Shown in pieces: positions 50,101 through 58,183 of a stretch of 64,000 nt of DNA. The translations under genes and the position numbers were made by a program. This DNA comes from Candidatus Krumholzibacteriota bacterium (GTDB lineage Bacteria; Krumholzibacteriota; Krumholzibacteriia; Krumholzibacteriales; Krumholzibacteriaceae), in the NCBI GenBank assembly GCA_016931295.1, contig JAFGEZ010000001.1, forward strand, positions 1 to 64,000. Reading direction: 5' to 3'. Each line of letters starts with the position of its first letter. The first letter of the stretch is position 1. The notes under the pieces are model-generated. The model was not told where the DNA came from. It did not search any database and saw only the letters and a program-made list of their open reading frames with translations.

Positions 50101-50477
50101 CGATCGACGGCCCGAACGAGGGAAATGAACGGCGCTATATCCTGCACTGCACGGGGATGCTGAAGACGCCCGATTCCGGGACCAATCCGATACCCACGAC
50201 ATTGGCGCTCGGCAGGCCATACCCCAATCCGTTCAATCCGTCGACGGTCATCGAATACGAACTGCCGAAGGCAGCCCCGGTGAATATCAGCATCTACGAC
50301 ACCCAGGGTCGGCTGATAAAAACGCTGGTCAATGAGCACGTTTCTCCCGGATCGTATTCCGTGACTTGGAACGGGAAGAATGCGAGCAACAACTTCGTCA
50401 CGAGCGGCGTCTACTATTGCAGGATAACGGTCGACGGTCGAGAAACAATCACCAGGAAACTCGTGCTCCTGAGATAA
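47178..50477 (+). CDS. Secreted fusion of papain-like and gingipain-like (C25) peptidase domains with C-terminal sorting domain
   Basis: 1099 residues from the ATG after AAGAAGGT. A signal peptide (about 1-23) is followed by a papain/C39-like domain with the triad Cys51 (LCWAAC), His183 (YPHIMLTYGW) and Asp205 (YHVMDP). From about residue 390 comes a gingipain-type C25 domain: YVTIVGDGETVIPIDGYDD, DVDDDGLCDLAIGRIPARS, and the cysteine pair 627/628 in VTACCEAANIF. The His of the usual GHG motif is replaced by Tyr593 (GYG), so the C25 site may be dead. Then an Ig-like domain, and at the end a FlgD-like sorting domain with YPNPFNPSTVIEYELPK. The first part is A+T-rich, the rest G+C-rich, suggesting a joined mosaic. 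Predicted to be exported to the surface. Confidence 0.78.
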   Translation: MTRTLKVLGFLIFAHTLPTACPAEIVAKIADITPHKQVDTCPTDAIASNLCWAACIQSLIELDACIESQCCVMVYSNQLEGYVVTVNEGEDDEYQTDYDCCNNNPDNDDHCWQGGPDGDPWCNRTNGLVGDEGSVDMILSTYWSLGSVCTGSLDTDSIMDYGVCGRPYMILTELNEEFELYPHIMLTYGWQAEDDGSNFKYHVMDPRYTQLQTIPEFTMTCRLWTESLVVNNTYEITGKNIPLALAKSFSAIEMDLGIMLTLETESESNSDMFRFDRRSPGSDRFRPVTVLHSKGKTTGARYRWLDRKGNVGDIYRIIEIEEDGRRGVLAVTEALTPEQHERSLETPIIPVAPAPAGSYAAGQPHSDAPSRESLSIVPVFHDWIAIYPDSFSAAIAPLVSWRESNGMDAEGFTTEFIVGTYGMSVDDFIEAAWSSPGHCLQYVTIVGDGETVIPIDGYDDGPTTDNDWHLYESDVGLGDVDDDGLCDLAIGRIPARSVSDVVNYVSKVIEYESNPAGAWADTVSCFVWAVDDNHCSGALADSLATEVCSSIPPSLSTHYYSATDSNLATYDYDTRMVISSREIGAGKSLVFGYGTDSNNVHFVNWNYRNNLDDFDDHHPYPFMVTACCEAANIFSQYPASKYIPNFLFHPTRGVIGVFAPTGATHQVGNYHLSTRLMDYLYNRGAPSTGYACMHAQRQVMEQYPPLVSTARSYIFIGDPALRIAGSVVCDNDYSVDVVLDANSDIYEIGDAVTINWTCSGCPWKVTVKLSEHDSETQTLATFDQYETPDLKTGSMQWTAEGINAPYEDHTYSIHVEVQDLAHNLVTGYSRTFEIVEEIPAGKPDPRPVISLSGDDGTDKRIPLPGIEIQGDESSFDSYCLLPDGISIDESRFEIGIEAPAQLDCTFDAIELIVADVAADQDSGAENGASPDILARYAGRANEGEESTARFSFAAPLFHRKSMNIRASGTVSLAFSIDGPNEGNERRYILHCTGMLKTPDSGTNPIPTTLALGRPYPNPFNPSTVIEYELPKAAPVNISIYDTQGRLIKTLVNEHVSPGSYSVTWNGKNASNNFVTSGVYYCRITVDGRETITRKLVLLR

Positions 50478-50513
50478 CAGAGTACAGGAGGACATTTTCG
50501 GTCGCATATGAAA

Positions 50514-50545
50514 ACGCCCGCGGGGCCGCATGGCCCCGCGGGCGT
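50514..50545. terminator. Bidirectional intrinsic terminator
   Basis: A perfect 14-base stem (ACGCCCGCGGGGCC, 50514-50527) with loop GCAT and its complement (50532-50545). It lies between the convergent protease and lyase genes. On the minus strand it is followed directly by TTTT; on the plus strand the T-run is weaker. Confidence 0.8.
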
Positions 50546-50570
50546 CACAATATGCGTTTTGTCGCGCCCG

Positions 50571-52784
50571 CTACTGGTCGATCGTCTTCTTCTCGGGGGT
50601 CGCCGGGGGCGCCGGCGCCTCGCCGAGCGGGATCTGCGCGAAGAGGATCCCGTCCTCGTTCGTCGTCATCCGCTGCGCCGACGCCGAGAAGCTCCGCGAG
50701 AAGCCGACCGTCGCCGTCGTCTCCGTCGTGGAAAGGGAGACGTAGTAGGTGGCGTTCGGCGCGAGGTTCATCGCGTAGAGGCGCAGCGTCGACCACGGGC
50801 GGGCGAAGGTGAAGTCTACGGCATCGCCCGGCGTCGCCCCGTCGATCGCGTTGCTGAAGGCGACGAGGTAGCCGAGCTGCGGGATGTCGCTCCCGAATGC
50901 GGCGCCGACCATCAGGTCGGGACGGCCGGGGGTCACCGCGACCGAGGTGAACGGGCCGCCCGCCGCGGCCGTCTTCATCACGTGCAGGAAGGTCTCCGTG
51001 CGGTCGGGGCTGGGATCGTAGGCGCGGAAGCGCGGCATCCCGTACGTGTCGATCCCGCGGGTCACCTCGCTCCCCTGCGGCCAGGCGGTGTGGATCACCA
51101 TGTCGGCCGAGCCGTTCGTCATCCGGTAGTCGGGCCCGTCGGGGACGGCGGTGGTGTGCGTGTAGACCTGGAAGTACTTCTGCCGCCCCTCGTCGTACGA
51201 GCGGCCGCGGTCCATGACGACGACCGATCCCTCCCCGGTGAGCAAAAAGAACTCGCGCTCCTTGTGCTCGACGACGTTGTCGCGGTAGTCGGGCTGCGCG
51301 AGGTAGGGGCCCGAGAGGTCGGCGGCGAAGTAGTAGTAGCTGCCCGTCTCCCTGCGGTGCTTTATCGTCGATGCGCCCCAGAAGAGCTTGCGGTCGCTCT
51401 CGAGGGGGATGTAGAGGCAGTTGTGGTGGACGTCGCTCTCGAGGAAGCGGTCGTCCAGCTCCGGGGCCTTGTCGGTGGCGAGGTAGCCGCCACGGTACAG
51501 GATGAAGTTGCCGAAGCCGTTCAGCCCGTGGTCGGTGTTGTTGACACCGGCGCGGAAGGAGGCCCAGGTGTCGTTCGGTCCCCACCCGCTCCGGTAGAGC
51601 AGGATCTGCGTGCCCTCGAGGTAGTAGAAGTTGCTGTCGGCGAGTGCCGAGCGGTAGTCGACCTGGCCGAGTCGGTCGTCGTACCAGATGAACTCGTTGT
51701 AGAGCTTGTAGTCGTAGTAGTCCTGCGACGCGTTGTTGTTGAGCCAGTACTGCCCGTAGTTCTTCCACTGGCTGTCGCTCAGGTGGACCATGAAGAGGAG
51801 CGGGACCCGCACCTTGGGGTTCAGCGGCACCTGGCCGGTGTCGTCCCCCTCGGCGATCAGGTGGTCGCCGGTGGGGTAGGTGGCGTGCAGGTAGAAGCGG
51901 ATCACCTCGTCGGGCCAGACGAACTCCTCGTACTCGTTCCCCGCGATCCCCTCGGCCGACTGCACGGCGAGGATCGTCGAAGAGATCAGCTCGTTGTCGA
52001 CGTTGCCGTAGGCCGTGCCCTCGTTCCACATCCCGCCCTTGGCGCGGCCGGTGCGGTTGTCCCACGTGTACCACGGGATCTGCTCGCCGCGCGTGTAGTG
52101 GATCGCCTCGGGGAGCATCACGTCGCGGGCGCGGGCGAGCCAGAGTTCGGCGTCGGGGTTGTCGCCGTAAAGCGCGTAGCCCGAGGTGAGGAGCGCCCAC
52201 ATGTGGCCGTAGTAGAAGTTGTTCGAGGGGTCGTTCCACGCGAATCCGGCGCCGGTCATGATCGTCGTGGCCCACGCGTCGAGCTGGTTCGAGAAGCGCG
52301 CGAGCGCGTCCGGGCGGTTGGCCGCGAGCCAGTCGTAGCACCAGTCCACCGTGATCGCCACCGACGACATCAGGTAGCGCGAGAGGTAGTAGTTGTCGTA
52401 GGCGAGCCACGTGTTGAGCGTGTAGCTCGAGTACGGGTTGTCGAAGGCGTACTCGATGATCTGGACGGCGCGCTGCGCGTAGCGGCCGTTCGACGCCGGG
52501 TCGAGCTGGTACATCAGGGCGTAGTTGACCGCCTTGAGCATCCCGATCGCGCGGGAGTCGATGTAGCCGGAGAGGGCGTCGCCCATGTGGCTGTCGCACC
52601 AGCTCTCGAGGCGGTGCGCGTTCGTCGTGTTCCGGTTCATCCGGTCGTTGAGGGCGGCGATCCGCTCGTCGGTGAGCCAGATGCGCGGATGGTCCTGCCT
52701 GACGGCCCCCAGCGCGGGCGCCAGTGAGGCGCCTGCGAGCGAGACGAGGAGGACGAGCGTCGTGCAGAATGACAACCGTTTCAT
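50571..52784 (-). CDS. Secreted heparinase II/III-like polysaccharide lyase
   Basis: 737 residues from the ATG at 52784, which begins a signal peptide (MKRLSFCTTLVLLVSLAG). Later residues follow the alpha-toroid plus beta-sandwich plan of polysaccharide lyases: an aromatic-rich helical part (about 60-370: LAYDNYYLSRYLMSSVAI, DPSNNFYYGHMWALLT, GGMWNEGTAYG) and a beta part (about 380-700) with DHGLNGFGNFILYRGGYLA, DVHHNCLYIP and EREFFLLTGEGSVVVMDRG. The N-x-x-F-Y-x-G-H and the H-H pair are likely catalytic or metal-binding residues of heparinase II/III-type lyases. The substrate is probably a uronic-acid-containing polymer; given the AlgD-like gene nearby, a mannuronate or alginate-like glycan is plausible. 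Exact family not certain. Confidence 0.65.
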   Translation of the reverse strand: MKRLSFCTTLVLLVSLAGASLAPALGAVRQDHPRIWLTDERIAALNDRMNRNTTNAHRLESWCDSHMGDALSGYIDSRAIGMLKAVNYALMYQLDPASNGRYAQRAVQIIEYAFDNPYSSYTLNTWLAYDNYYLSRYLMSSVAITVDWCYDWLAANRPDALARFSNQLDAWATTIMTGAGFAWNDPSNNFYYGHMWALLTSGYALYGDNPDAELWLARARDVMLPEAIHYTRGEQIPWYTWDNRTGRAKGGMWNEGTAYGNVDNELISSTILAVQSAEGIAGNEYEEFVWPDEVIRFYLHATYPTGDHLIAEGDDTGQVPLNPKVRVPLLFMVHLSDSQWKNYGQYWLNNNASQDYYDYKLYNEFIWYDDRLGQVDYRSALADSNFYYLEGTQILLYRSGWGPNDTWASFRAGVNNTDHGLNGFGNFILYRGGYLATDKAPELDDRFLESDVHHNCLYIPLESDRKLFWGASTIKHRRETGSYYYFAADLSGPYLAQPDYRDNVVEHKEREFFLLTGEGSVVVMDRGRSYDEGRQKYFQVYTHTTAVPDGPDYRMTNGSADMVIHTAWPQGSEVTRGIDTYGMPRFRAYDPSPDRTETFLHVMKTAAAGGPFTSVAVTPGRPDLMVGAAFGSDIPQLGYLVAFSNAIDGATPGDAVDFTFARPWSTLRLYAMNLAPNATYYVSLSTTETTATVGFSRSFSASAQRMTTNEDGILFAQIPLGEAPAPPATPEKKTIDQ

Positions 52785-53109
52785 CGTATCTCTACCTCTC
52801 GATGCGCGACGGGGAATCCTCGGAAACGATCCGCCCCGCGGCGTGGCCCGGTGTGGTCTTTCCCGTCTGTTCGCTGCAAGTTTCATGCTCATCAGGGGAA
52901 TGTCGCGGGCGTTCGCTGGGCCCGCGCGTCTCTATCCACGTTATATGATACACCCGGCGCCCGCAATGATTCTTTGATCGCGAACGGTAAAACGGGTAGA
53001 ATGCCCCAAACCGTTCGCCGGCGGGGCGGCAACGCCGCCGGCGCGGCACGGATTCTGCAGCGGGCGAGGGGGGGCGCCGGGGCGGCGCCCGGGAGGCAGC
53101 CGACAGGTT
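52785..53109. other. Divergent intergenic region between lyase and MBOAT genes
   Basis: No gene supported. It contains a plus-strand promoter candidate at 52974-53002 and no clear minus-strand promoter for the lyase gene. The part nearest the MBOAT gene is very G+C-rich and may form secondary structure. Confidence 0.45.
52974..53002 (+). promoter_or_regulatory. Candidate promoter for the MBOAT/SGNH genes
   Basis: TTGATC (52974-52979), 17 bases, TAGAAT (52997-53002; five of six). The start codon is about 108 bases downstream. Confidence 0.4.
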
Positions 53110-54666
53110 ATGTGGTTCAATTCGTTCGATTTCGCCGTCTTCTTCGTCGTCGTCCTCGCCCTGTACTACCTGTTGCCCTTCCGCTGGCAGAACCGGATGC
53201 TCCTCGTCGCCTCCTACGTCTTCTACGGCTGGTGGGACTGGCGCTTCCTCTCGTTGATACTGATCTCGACGATCGTCGACTTCGTGGCGGGGATCCGCAT
53301 CCACGGGGCGGGGGATGCGGCCGACCCGGCCACGGCCCGGCGCCGGCGGGGCTGGCTCGTGGCGAGCGTCTGCACGAACCTCGGCATCCTCGGCTTCTTC
53401 AAGTACTTCGATTTCTTCGCGGGCTCACTCGCCGGCGCGCTGGGCGCGCTGGGGATCGAGTCGTCCGTCCTGCGGCTCGATCTCGTGCTGCCGGTGGGCA
53501 TCTCCTTCTACACCTTCCAGACGATGAGCTACACGATCGACATCTACCGGGGCAAGATGGAGCCGACCCGGCACTTCCCCGATTTCGCGCTCTTCGTCGC
53601 CTTCTTCCCGCAGCTCGTCGCCGGCCCGATCGAACGGGCGCGCGTGCTCGTGCCGCAGATCCTCCGGCCCCGTACCTTCAGCGCGCACCGCTTCGCCGAC
53701 GGCGCGCATCTCATCTTCTGGGGGCTCTTCAAGAAGGTCTTCGTCGCCGACAACCTCGCACGCACGGCCGACGCCGTCTTCGCCGATCCGAACGCCTCGT
53801 GGTGGTCGATCGTCGTGGGCGTCTACGCCTTCGCCTTCCAGATCTACTGCGACTTCTCCGGCTACTCCGACATCGCCCGGGGGTGCGCGAAGTGCCTCGG
53901 CTTCGAGCTGATGCTGAACTTCGACTTCCCCTACATCGCGGTGAGCCCGAGCGATTTCTGGCGCCGCTGGCACATCAGCCTCTCCTCGTGGCTGCGCGAC
54001 TACCTCTACATCCCGCTCGGCGGGAACCGCGGCGGGCGGGCGAAGACCTACCGCAACCTCTCGCTCACGATGCTCCTCGGCGGGCTCTGGCACGGCGCGG
54101 CGTGGAACTTCGTCGCCTGGGGGGCCTACCACGGCCTGCTCCTCGTCGGCCAGCGCCTGCTCGGCGGGCTCGCGCGGATCGTTTCGGGCCGCGCGGCGCG
54201 GGGGCGCGCGGAACCCGGCGCGGCCGGCGCCGGCGCTGCGGGGAACGTTGCAGTCGCGACCGGCGCGGCGACGGAGGCGCGGTCGATCGACGCGCGGCCC
54301 GCGCATCGCTGGGGTGTCGCCGCGGGCGGCCGTTTCGCCGCGCGCGCCCTGCGCGTGGCCCTCTTCTTCCAGCTGACCTGCCTCGGCTGGCTCTTCTTCC
54401 GCGTGCGCTCGCTCGGCCAGGCGGGATCGATGCTGCGGCGCCTCGTCACCCTCGAGGGGACGGCCCGCTGGGGGGAGATGCTCGTCGTCGTGGAGTACGC
54501 CCTGCCGCTTCTCGCCGTCGAGACGGTCATGGTGCTCGCCCGCCGCGACGACGTCTTCCGGCTCGCCGCGCCGCTCCCGGTGAAGGCGGCCGTCTACGGC
54601 GTCCTCTTCTACCTCTTCGCCTTCCTCGGCGCGCAGGCGCAGAGCTTCATCTACTTCCAGTTCTAG
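53110..54666 (+). CDS. MBOAT-family O-acyltransferase (AlgI/DltB-like)
   Basis: 518 residues with about ten to eleven membrane helices. Start: MWFNSFDFAVFFVVVLALYY, then RNMLLVASYVFYGWWDWRF-like sequence typical of AlgI. Family motifs follow: DFSGYSDIARGCAKCLGFEL, FWRRWHISLSSWLRDYLYIP, and GLWHGAAWNFVAWGAYHG, in which the histidine near residue 328 is the catalytic one. AlgI-type proteins move an acyl group (usually acetyl) across the membrane to an SGNH partner or directly to polymer. A low-complexity insert rich in alanine, glycine and arginine lies at about 355-400. The SGNH hydrolase follows 55 bases later, which fits an O-acetylation pair acting on an exopolysaccharide. Confidence 0.9.
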   Translation: MWFNSFDFAVFFVVVLALYYLLPFRWQNRMLLVASYVFYGWWDWRFLSLILISTIVDFVAGIRIHGAGDAADPATARRRRGWLVASVCTNLGILGFFKYFDFFAGSLAGALGALGIESSVLRLDLVLPVGISFYTFQTMSYTIDIYRGKMEPTRHFPDFALFVAFFPQLVAGPIERARVLVPQILRPRTFSAHRFADGAHLIFWGLFKKVFVADNLARTADAVFADPNASWWSIVVGVYAFAFQIYCDFSGYSDIARGCAKCLGFELMLNFDFPYIAVSPSDFWRRWHISLSSWLRDYLYIPLGGNRGGRAKTYRNLSLTMLLGGLWHGAAWNFVAWGAYHGLLLVGQRLLGGLARIVSGRAARGRAEPGAAGAGAAGNVAVATGAATEARSIDARPAHRWGVAAGGRFAARALRVALFFQLTCLGWLFFRVRSLGQAGSMLRRLVTLEGTARWGEMLVVVEYALPLLAVETVMVLARRDDVFRLAAPLPVKAAVYGVLFYLFAFLGAQAQSFIYFQF

Positions 54667-54677
54667 GAGAAACCGGC

Positions 54678-54725
54678 ATGGCGACGACGCGGGACATGCG
54701 AACGATCGGGGAGGAGGAGCGATGA
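54678..54725 (+). CDS. Hypothetical 15-residue micro-ORF coupling MBOAT and SGNH genes
   Basis: ATG at 54678 is nine bases after an AGGAGA ribosome site. The peptide MATTRDMRTIGEEER ends at TGA overlapping the SGNH gene's ATG (ATGA at 54722-54725), so ribosomes could pass directly on. The SGNH gene also has its own GGAGGAGGAG inside this ORF. A coupling role is inference and translation of the peptide is unproven. Confidence 0.25.
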   Translation: MATTRDMRTIGEEER

Positions 54726-55834
54726 ACGCCGCTTCGCTCATCCGCTGCCTCGGGCGCTGGCTCGTCGCCGCGGCCGTCTTCGGCCTCGTCCTCGAGCTCT
54801 CGGCCCGGGTGGACGACCGGGTGCGCTGGAACGCGCCGCTCCTCCAGGCGAACTACACGCACGCGATGCTCCAGGTCTCCGATTCCCTCGGACGGCGCAA
54901 CCGCCCCGGCGCCCGCTTCGAAAAGTGGGAGATCGACCGGAACGGTTTCCGCGGCCCCGGCGCGGCCGTCGAGAAGCCGGCGGGGGTCGTTCGCGTCGTC
55001 GTCGCCGGGGCGTCGGAGACCTTCGGTCTCTACGAGAGCCCGGGGATGGAGTACGCAGCGCAGCTCGACTCGGTTCTCGAGCGCGCAGAGCCGGGACGCT
55101 TCGAGGTGATCAACGCGGCGAGCGCGGGGATGACCCCGCCGCGGATCCGTTTCCTCTGGGGGGCGCACCTGCGGCGATTCGATCCCGACGTGCTCGTCTT
55201 CTACCCCTCGCCTGCCTTCTACCTCGACGCGCGCGTCCCCCGCGACACGGTGCGCGTGCGCACGGGCCCCGTGCCGGCGCCGCCGCCCCGCCCGCGGCTT
55301 CTCCGCAAGATCTCGATCGTGGCGAAGCGCGTCGTCCCCGGTGCGCTGCAGGCGTGGGTCAACGAGCTGCTCGCCCGCCGCGAGGCGGGCGGGGAAGAGG
55401 CAGAGCCGTGGGAGGCGCCGCCCCCCGATCGCGTCGCCGCGTTCGAGCGGCAGGTGACCGAGCTCGTCGACGCCGTCCGGCGGGATTCCGTCCGGGTCGT
55501 CCTCGCCACGCACGCCGTGCGGTTCGGCGGTTCGATGGACGCGGCCGACCGCCGCCACATGGCCGGCTGGCGCAAGTTCTACCCGCTCGCCTCGGCCGAC
55601 TGCCTGCTCGAAATGGATGAGGCGGCGAACGAGGCGATCCGCCGGATCGGCCGCGAGCGCGGCATCCCCGTCGTCGACATCGCCCGCCTGGTGCCCGCCG
55701 GCGACCGGTACTTCGCCGACTTCGCGCACTTCACCGACGCCGGCGCGCGACTCGTCGCCGAGGCCCTCGCCCCGGAAGTGCGCGCGGCGGCCACGGGCGA
55801 TCGCCCGCCGCCGCCGGGGAACGCCTCTCAGTAG
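54722..55834 (+). CDS. SGNH/GDSL-like hydrolase domain protein, membrane-anchored, MBOAT partner
   Basis: 370 residues. One membrane segment near the start (CLGRWLVAAAVFGLVLELSA) anchors it to the periplasmic face. Block I reads VVVAGASETFGLYES, in which the serine follows G-A rather than G-D, a common variant in polysaccharide acetylation proteins. Block II has NAASAGMTPPRI, and block V is FADFAHFTDAGARLVAEAL with the catalytic D-x-x-H. Serine, aspartate and histidine of the triad are therefore all present. A proline-rich linker (about 180-190) separates parts of the fold. With the MBOAT protein it probably acetylates the exported polymer. Its 3' end overlaps the convergent deacetylase gene by seven bases. 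Confidence 0.75.
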   Translation: MNAASLIRCLGRWLVAAAVFGLVLELSARVDDRVRWNAPLLQANYTHAMLQVSDSLGRRNRPGARFEKWEIDRNGFRGPGAAVEKPAGVVRVVVAGASETFGLYESPGMEYAAQLDSVLERAEPGRFEVINAASAGMTPPRIRFLWGAHLRRFDPDVLVFYPSPAFYLDARVPRDTVRVRTGPVPAPPPRPRLLRKISIVAKRVVPGALQAWVNELLARREAGGEEAEPWEAPPPDRVAAFERQVTELVDAVRRDSVRVVLATHAVRFGGSMDAADRRHMAGWRKFYPLASADCLLEMDEAANEAIRRIGRERGIPVVDIARLVPAGDRYFADFAHFTDAGARLVAEALAPEVRAAATGDRPPPPGNASQ

Positions 55835-56859
55835 TCGATGATGTCGGGGAAGAGGAGCTTGGCGCGGAAGACGGCGCCGCTGTCGTAGCGCTCGATCCCC
55901 ACGCGCCGGAGCCCGAGCGGATCGAAACCCTTCTCCGTGTTCAGTCCCCAGTTGTACATCGTGCTGAAACGGTAGCCGCTCTCGGCGACGATCCGGCGGA
56001 GCGTCTCCTTGGCCGAACGCTTCTTCTTCGGCCCGATGCGTCCGCGGCCCGGCGAGCCGAAGCTCGTGACCGCACGGCCCAGCTCGGCCTCGATCATCGC
56101 CTTCGCGCCGGCCACCTCCTCGCGGAGGCGCGTCTCGGGAATGTTGGAGAAGATCGGGTGGTTCACCGAGTGGGCGCCGATCTCGATCCCCGCCGCGTCC
56201 AGCTCGCGGAGCTCGTTCCACGTCATCGTCTCGCGCTCGGCCGGCGGCCCGTCCGCGACGCCGCAGCGTTCGGCGAGAAAGGCGATCAGCTCCTCCTTCT
56301 CGTCGTCGGGGAGCCCCTTCACCGCCCGGATCAGCTTCCGCGCCGCCTGCTGGCGGTTGCCGGAGCCGAGGCGCAGGACGGCGTTCAGGGGCTCGCCGAG
56401 GGGTACCTCGCCCGCGGGCGCCGTCTTGACGATCCGCGCGAGGCGGTCCCACCAGAACAGGCGCCGCTCGCCGATGAACCCCGCGGCCACGAACATCACC
56501 GCCGTCGCGTTCGCCCGGCGCAGGAGCGGGAAGGCCACCTCGTAGTTGTCGCGGTAGCCGTCGTCGAAGGTGATGACGAGCCCGCGGGCGGGCAAACGCC
56601 CGTCCCGGTCGAGGGACTCGCCCACCTCGCGCAGGGTCATGACGTCGTACTCGCGCGTGACGAAGGCGAGCTGCCGCTCGAACGCGCGCGGCCCTGCGCT
56701 CACGAGGTCGTCGTCGAGGGGGAACCCGGCCGGGATCTCCATCACCCGGTGGTAGGTGAGCACGGTGAGGCATCGCCCGAGGCGCCGCTCGCGGCGGGCC
56801 ACGACGAGCCGGCGGGGCAGGAAGGACAGGGCGCGGGCGGCGAGATCGCGTTTCGACAC
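55828..56859 (-). CDS. CE4 polysaccharide deacetylase (NodB domain)
   Basis: 343 residues. NodB homology is clear: LTVLTYHRV near the start, LVITFDDGYRDNYEVAFPLL with Asp99/Asp100 (catalytic base and metal ligand), and GIEIGAHSVNHPIFS with His230 and His234 as the zinc pair. The later SPGRGRIGPKKKRS segment fits the arginine-containing end of the fold. The protein lacks a clear signal peptide; a short hydrophobic segment (ALSFLPRRLVV) near the N-terminus is basic, so it may be cytosolic or peripheral. CE4 enzymes remove acetyl groups from N-acetylated sugars in exopolysaccharides. It is the last gene of a four-gene operon with AlgD-like, GT4 and WbpG-like genes. Confidence 0.85.
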   Translation of the reverse strand: MSKRDLAARALSFLPRRLVVARRERRLGRCLTVLTYHRVMEIPAGFPLDDDLVSAGPRAFERQLAFVTREYDVMTLREVGESLDRDGRLPARGLVITFDDGYRDNYEVAFPLLRRANATAVMFVAAGFIGERRLFWWDRLARIVKTAPAGEVPLGEPLNAVLRLGSGNRQQAARKLIRAVKGLPDDEKEELIAFLAERCGVADGPPAERETMTWNELRELDAAGIEIGAHSVNHPIFSNIPETRLREEVAGAKAMIEAELGRAVTSFGSPGRGRIGPKKKRSAKETLRRIVAESGYRFSTMYNWGLNTEKGFDPLGLRRVGIERYDSGAVFRAKLLFPDIIDY

Positions 56860-56869
56860 GGCAATCCTC

Positions 56870-58183
56870 CTACCAGCAGATCCCCTCGTACCGGGCCGGC
56901 GTCTCGGGACGGTCGGCGATGCGGACGAGGTCGATCACGGTCTGGTCTTCGCGCAGGTGCGGCAACTCGTGGATGAACTCGGTCGAGCGGTTCCCGATGA
57001 CGATCGTCTCGGCGAACTCGACGACCTGTTCGATATGGGGCGTCATCAGGTCGGAGATGTGTTTGATGCGCGTCTCGATGTACTCCTTGTTGGCGCCGAA
57101 GAGCTTGGCGAGGTTGACGTTTCGGTCGTAGATCCGGATGTCGTAGCCCTTGCCGATCAGGGTCTCGATCACCGTGACGATCGGGCTCTCCCGCAGGTCG
57201 TCGGTGCCCGCCTTGAAGCTCATCCCGAGAAAGCCGATCCGCCTCGCGCCGGTCGCGATGATCATCTCGATGCCGCGCTTCACCTGCAGCTCGTTCGCCG
57301 GCATGATCGCGTCGAGCACGGGGACCTTCACGTCGAGCCGGCTCGCCTGGTGGGTGAGCGCGCGGACGTCCTTCGGGAGGCAGGAGCCGCCGAAGGCGAA
57401 ACCCGGCTTGAAGTAGTAGGGGGAGATGTTGAGCTTGCGGTCGGCGCAGAAGATCTCCATCACGTCGTGCCCGTCGATCCCGACCGCCTTGCAGACGTTG
57501 CCGATCTCGTTGGCGAAGCAGACCTTCAGCGCGTGGAAGCAGTTGTCGGCGAACTTCACCATCTCGGCCGCCTCGAGGCCGGCGACGAAGACGGGGGCGT
57601 CGATCCCCCTGTAGATCTCGCAGACCCTGCGCGCGTCGGCCTCGTTCTCGCTCCCCACGACGATCTTCGGCGGATCGTAGTAGTCGGCCACCGAGGAGCC
57701 CTCGCGGAGGAACTCGGGGTTGAAGCAGAGACCGAAGTCCTCGAAGGCCCGCTTGCCGCTGTGCTCCTCGAGGATCGGCCGGCAGACGTTGCGCGTGGTG
57801 CCGGGGAAGCTCGTCGAGCGGATGACGACGATGTGGCGCTTGTCTTTCGCGGCGATGAGCTGGCCGATCTCGGCGCAGACGGCGCGGAGAAACTCGAGGT
57901 TCGCGTCGCCGTTCGGCAAACTCGGCGTGCCCACGCAGACGAGCGACATCTCCGTCTCGCGGATCGCCGCGGCGGCGTCGGCCGTCGCCCGCAGGCGCCC
58001 CTTCGCCACGTTCTCCTCGATGATGCGGCCGATGTCCTTCTCGATGACCGGCGTCTTGCCGTCGTTGATGAGGTCGACCTTGACCTCGGCCACGTCCACG
58101 CCGACGACGGTGTTGCCCCCGTCGGCGAGACAGGCGGCCGAGACCACGCCGACGTACCCGAGACCGAACACGCTTATCTTCAT
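56870..58183 (-). CDS. algD: GDP-mannose/UDP-sugar 6-dehydrogenase, AlgD-like
   Basis: 437 residues, nearly the same length as Pseudomonas AlgD. Start: MKISVFGLGYVGVVSAACLA (NAD-binding). The substrate region has FNPEFLREGSSVADYYDPP, and the catalytic cysteine is Cys268 in FGGSCLPKDVRALT, the same number as in Pseudomonas AlgD as I recall it. The sequence FLREGSSVADYYDPPKIVVG is closer to GDP-mannose dehydrogenases than to UDP-glucose ones. It would oxidise GDP-mannose to GDP-mannuronate with two NAD, supplying a uronic acid for exopolysaccharide. It is 10 bases upstream of the deacetylase and its start overlaps the GT gene (ATGA). The UDP-glucose alternative cannot be fully excluded. Confidence 0.85.
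   Translation of the reverse strand: MKISVFGLGYVGVVSAACLADGGNTVVGVDVAEVKVDLINDGKTPVIEKDIGRIIEENVAKGRLRATADAAAAIRETEMSLVCVGTPSLPNGDANLEFLRAVCAEIGQLIAAKDKRHIVVIRSTSFPGTTRNVCRPILEEHSGKRAFEDFGLCFNPEFLREGSSVADYYDPPKIVVGSENEADARRVCEIYRGIDAPVFVAGLEAAEMVKFADNCFHALKVCFANEIGNVCKAVGIDGHDVMEIFCADRKLNISPYYFKPGFAFGGSCLPKDVRALTHQASRLDVKVPVLDAIMPANELQVKRGIEMIIATGARRIGFLGMSFKAGTDDLRESPIVTVIETLIGKGYDIRIYDRNVNLAKLFGANKEYIETRIKHISDLMTPHIEQVVEFAETIVIGNRSTEFIHELPHLREDQTVIDLVRIADRPETPARYEGICW

Noticed and set aside
50508-52727. Plus-strand ORF of 739 codons opposite the lyase gene
   Set aside because: V/E/R/D-rich shadow translation with no start signal; the minus strand encodes a signal peptide and lyase-like sequence.
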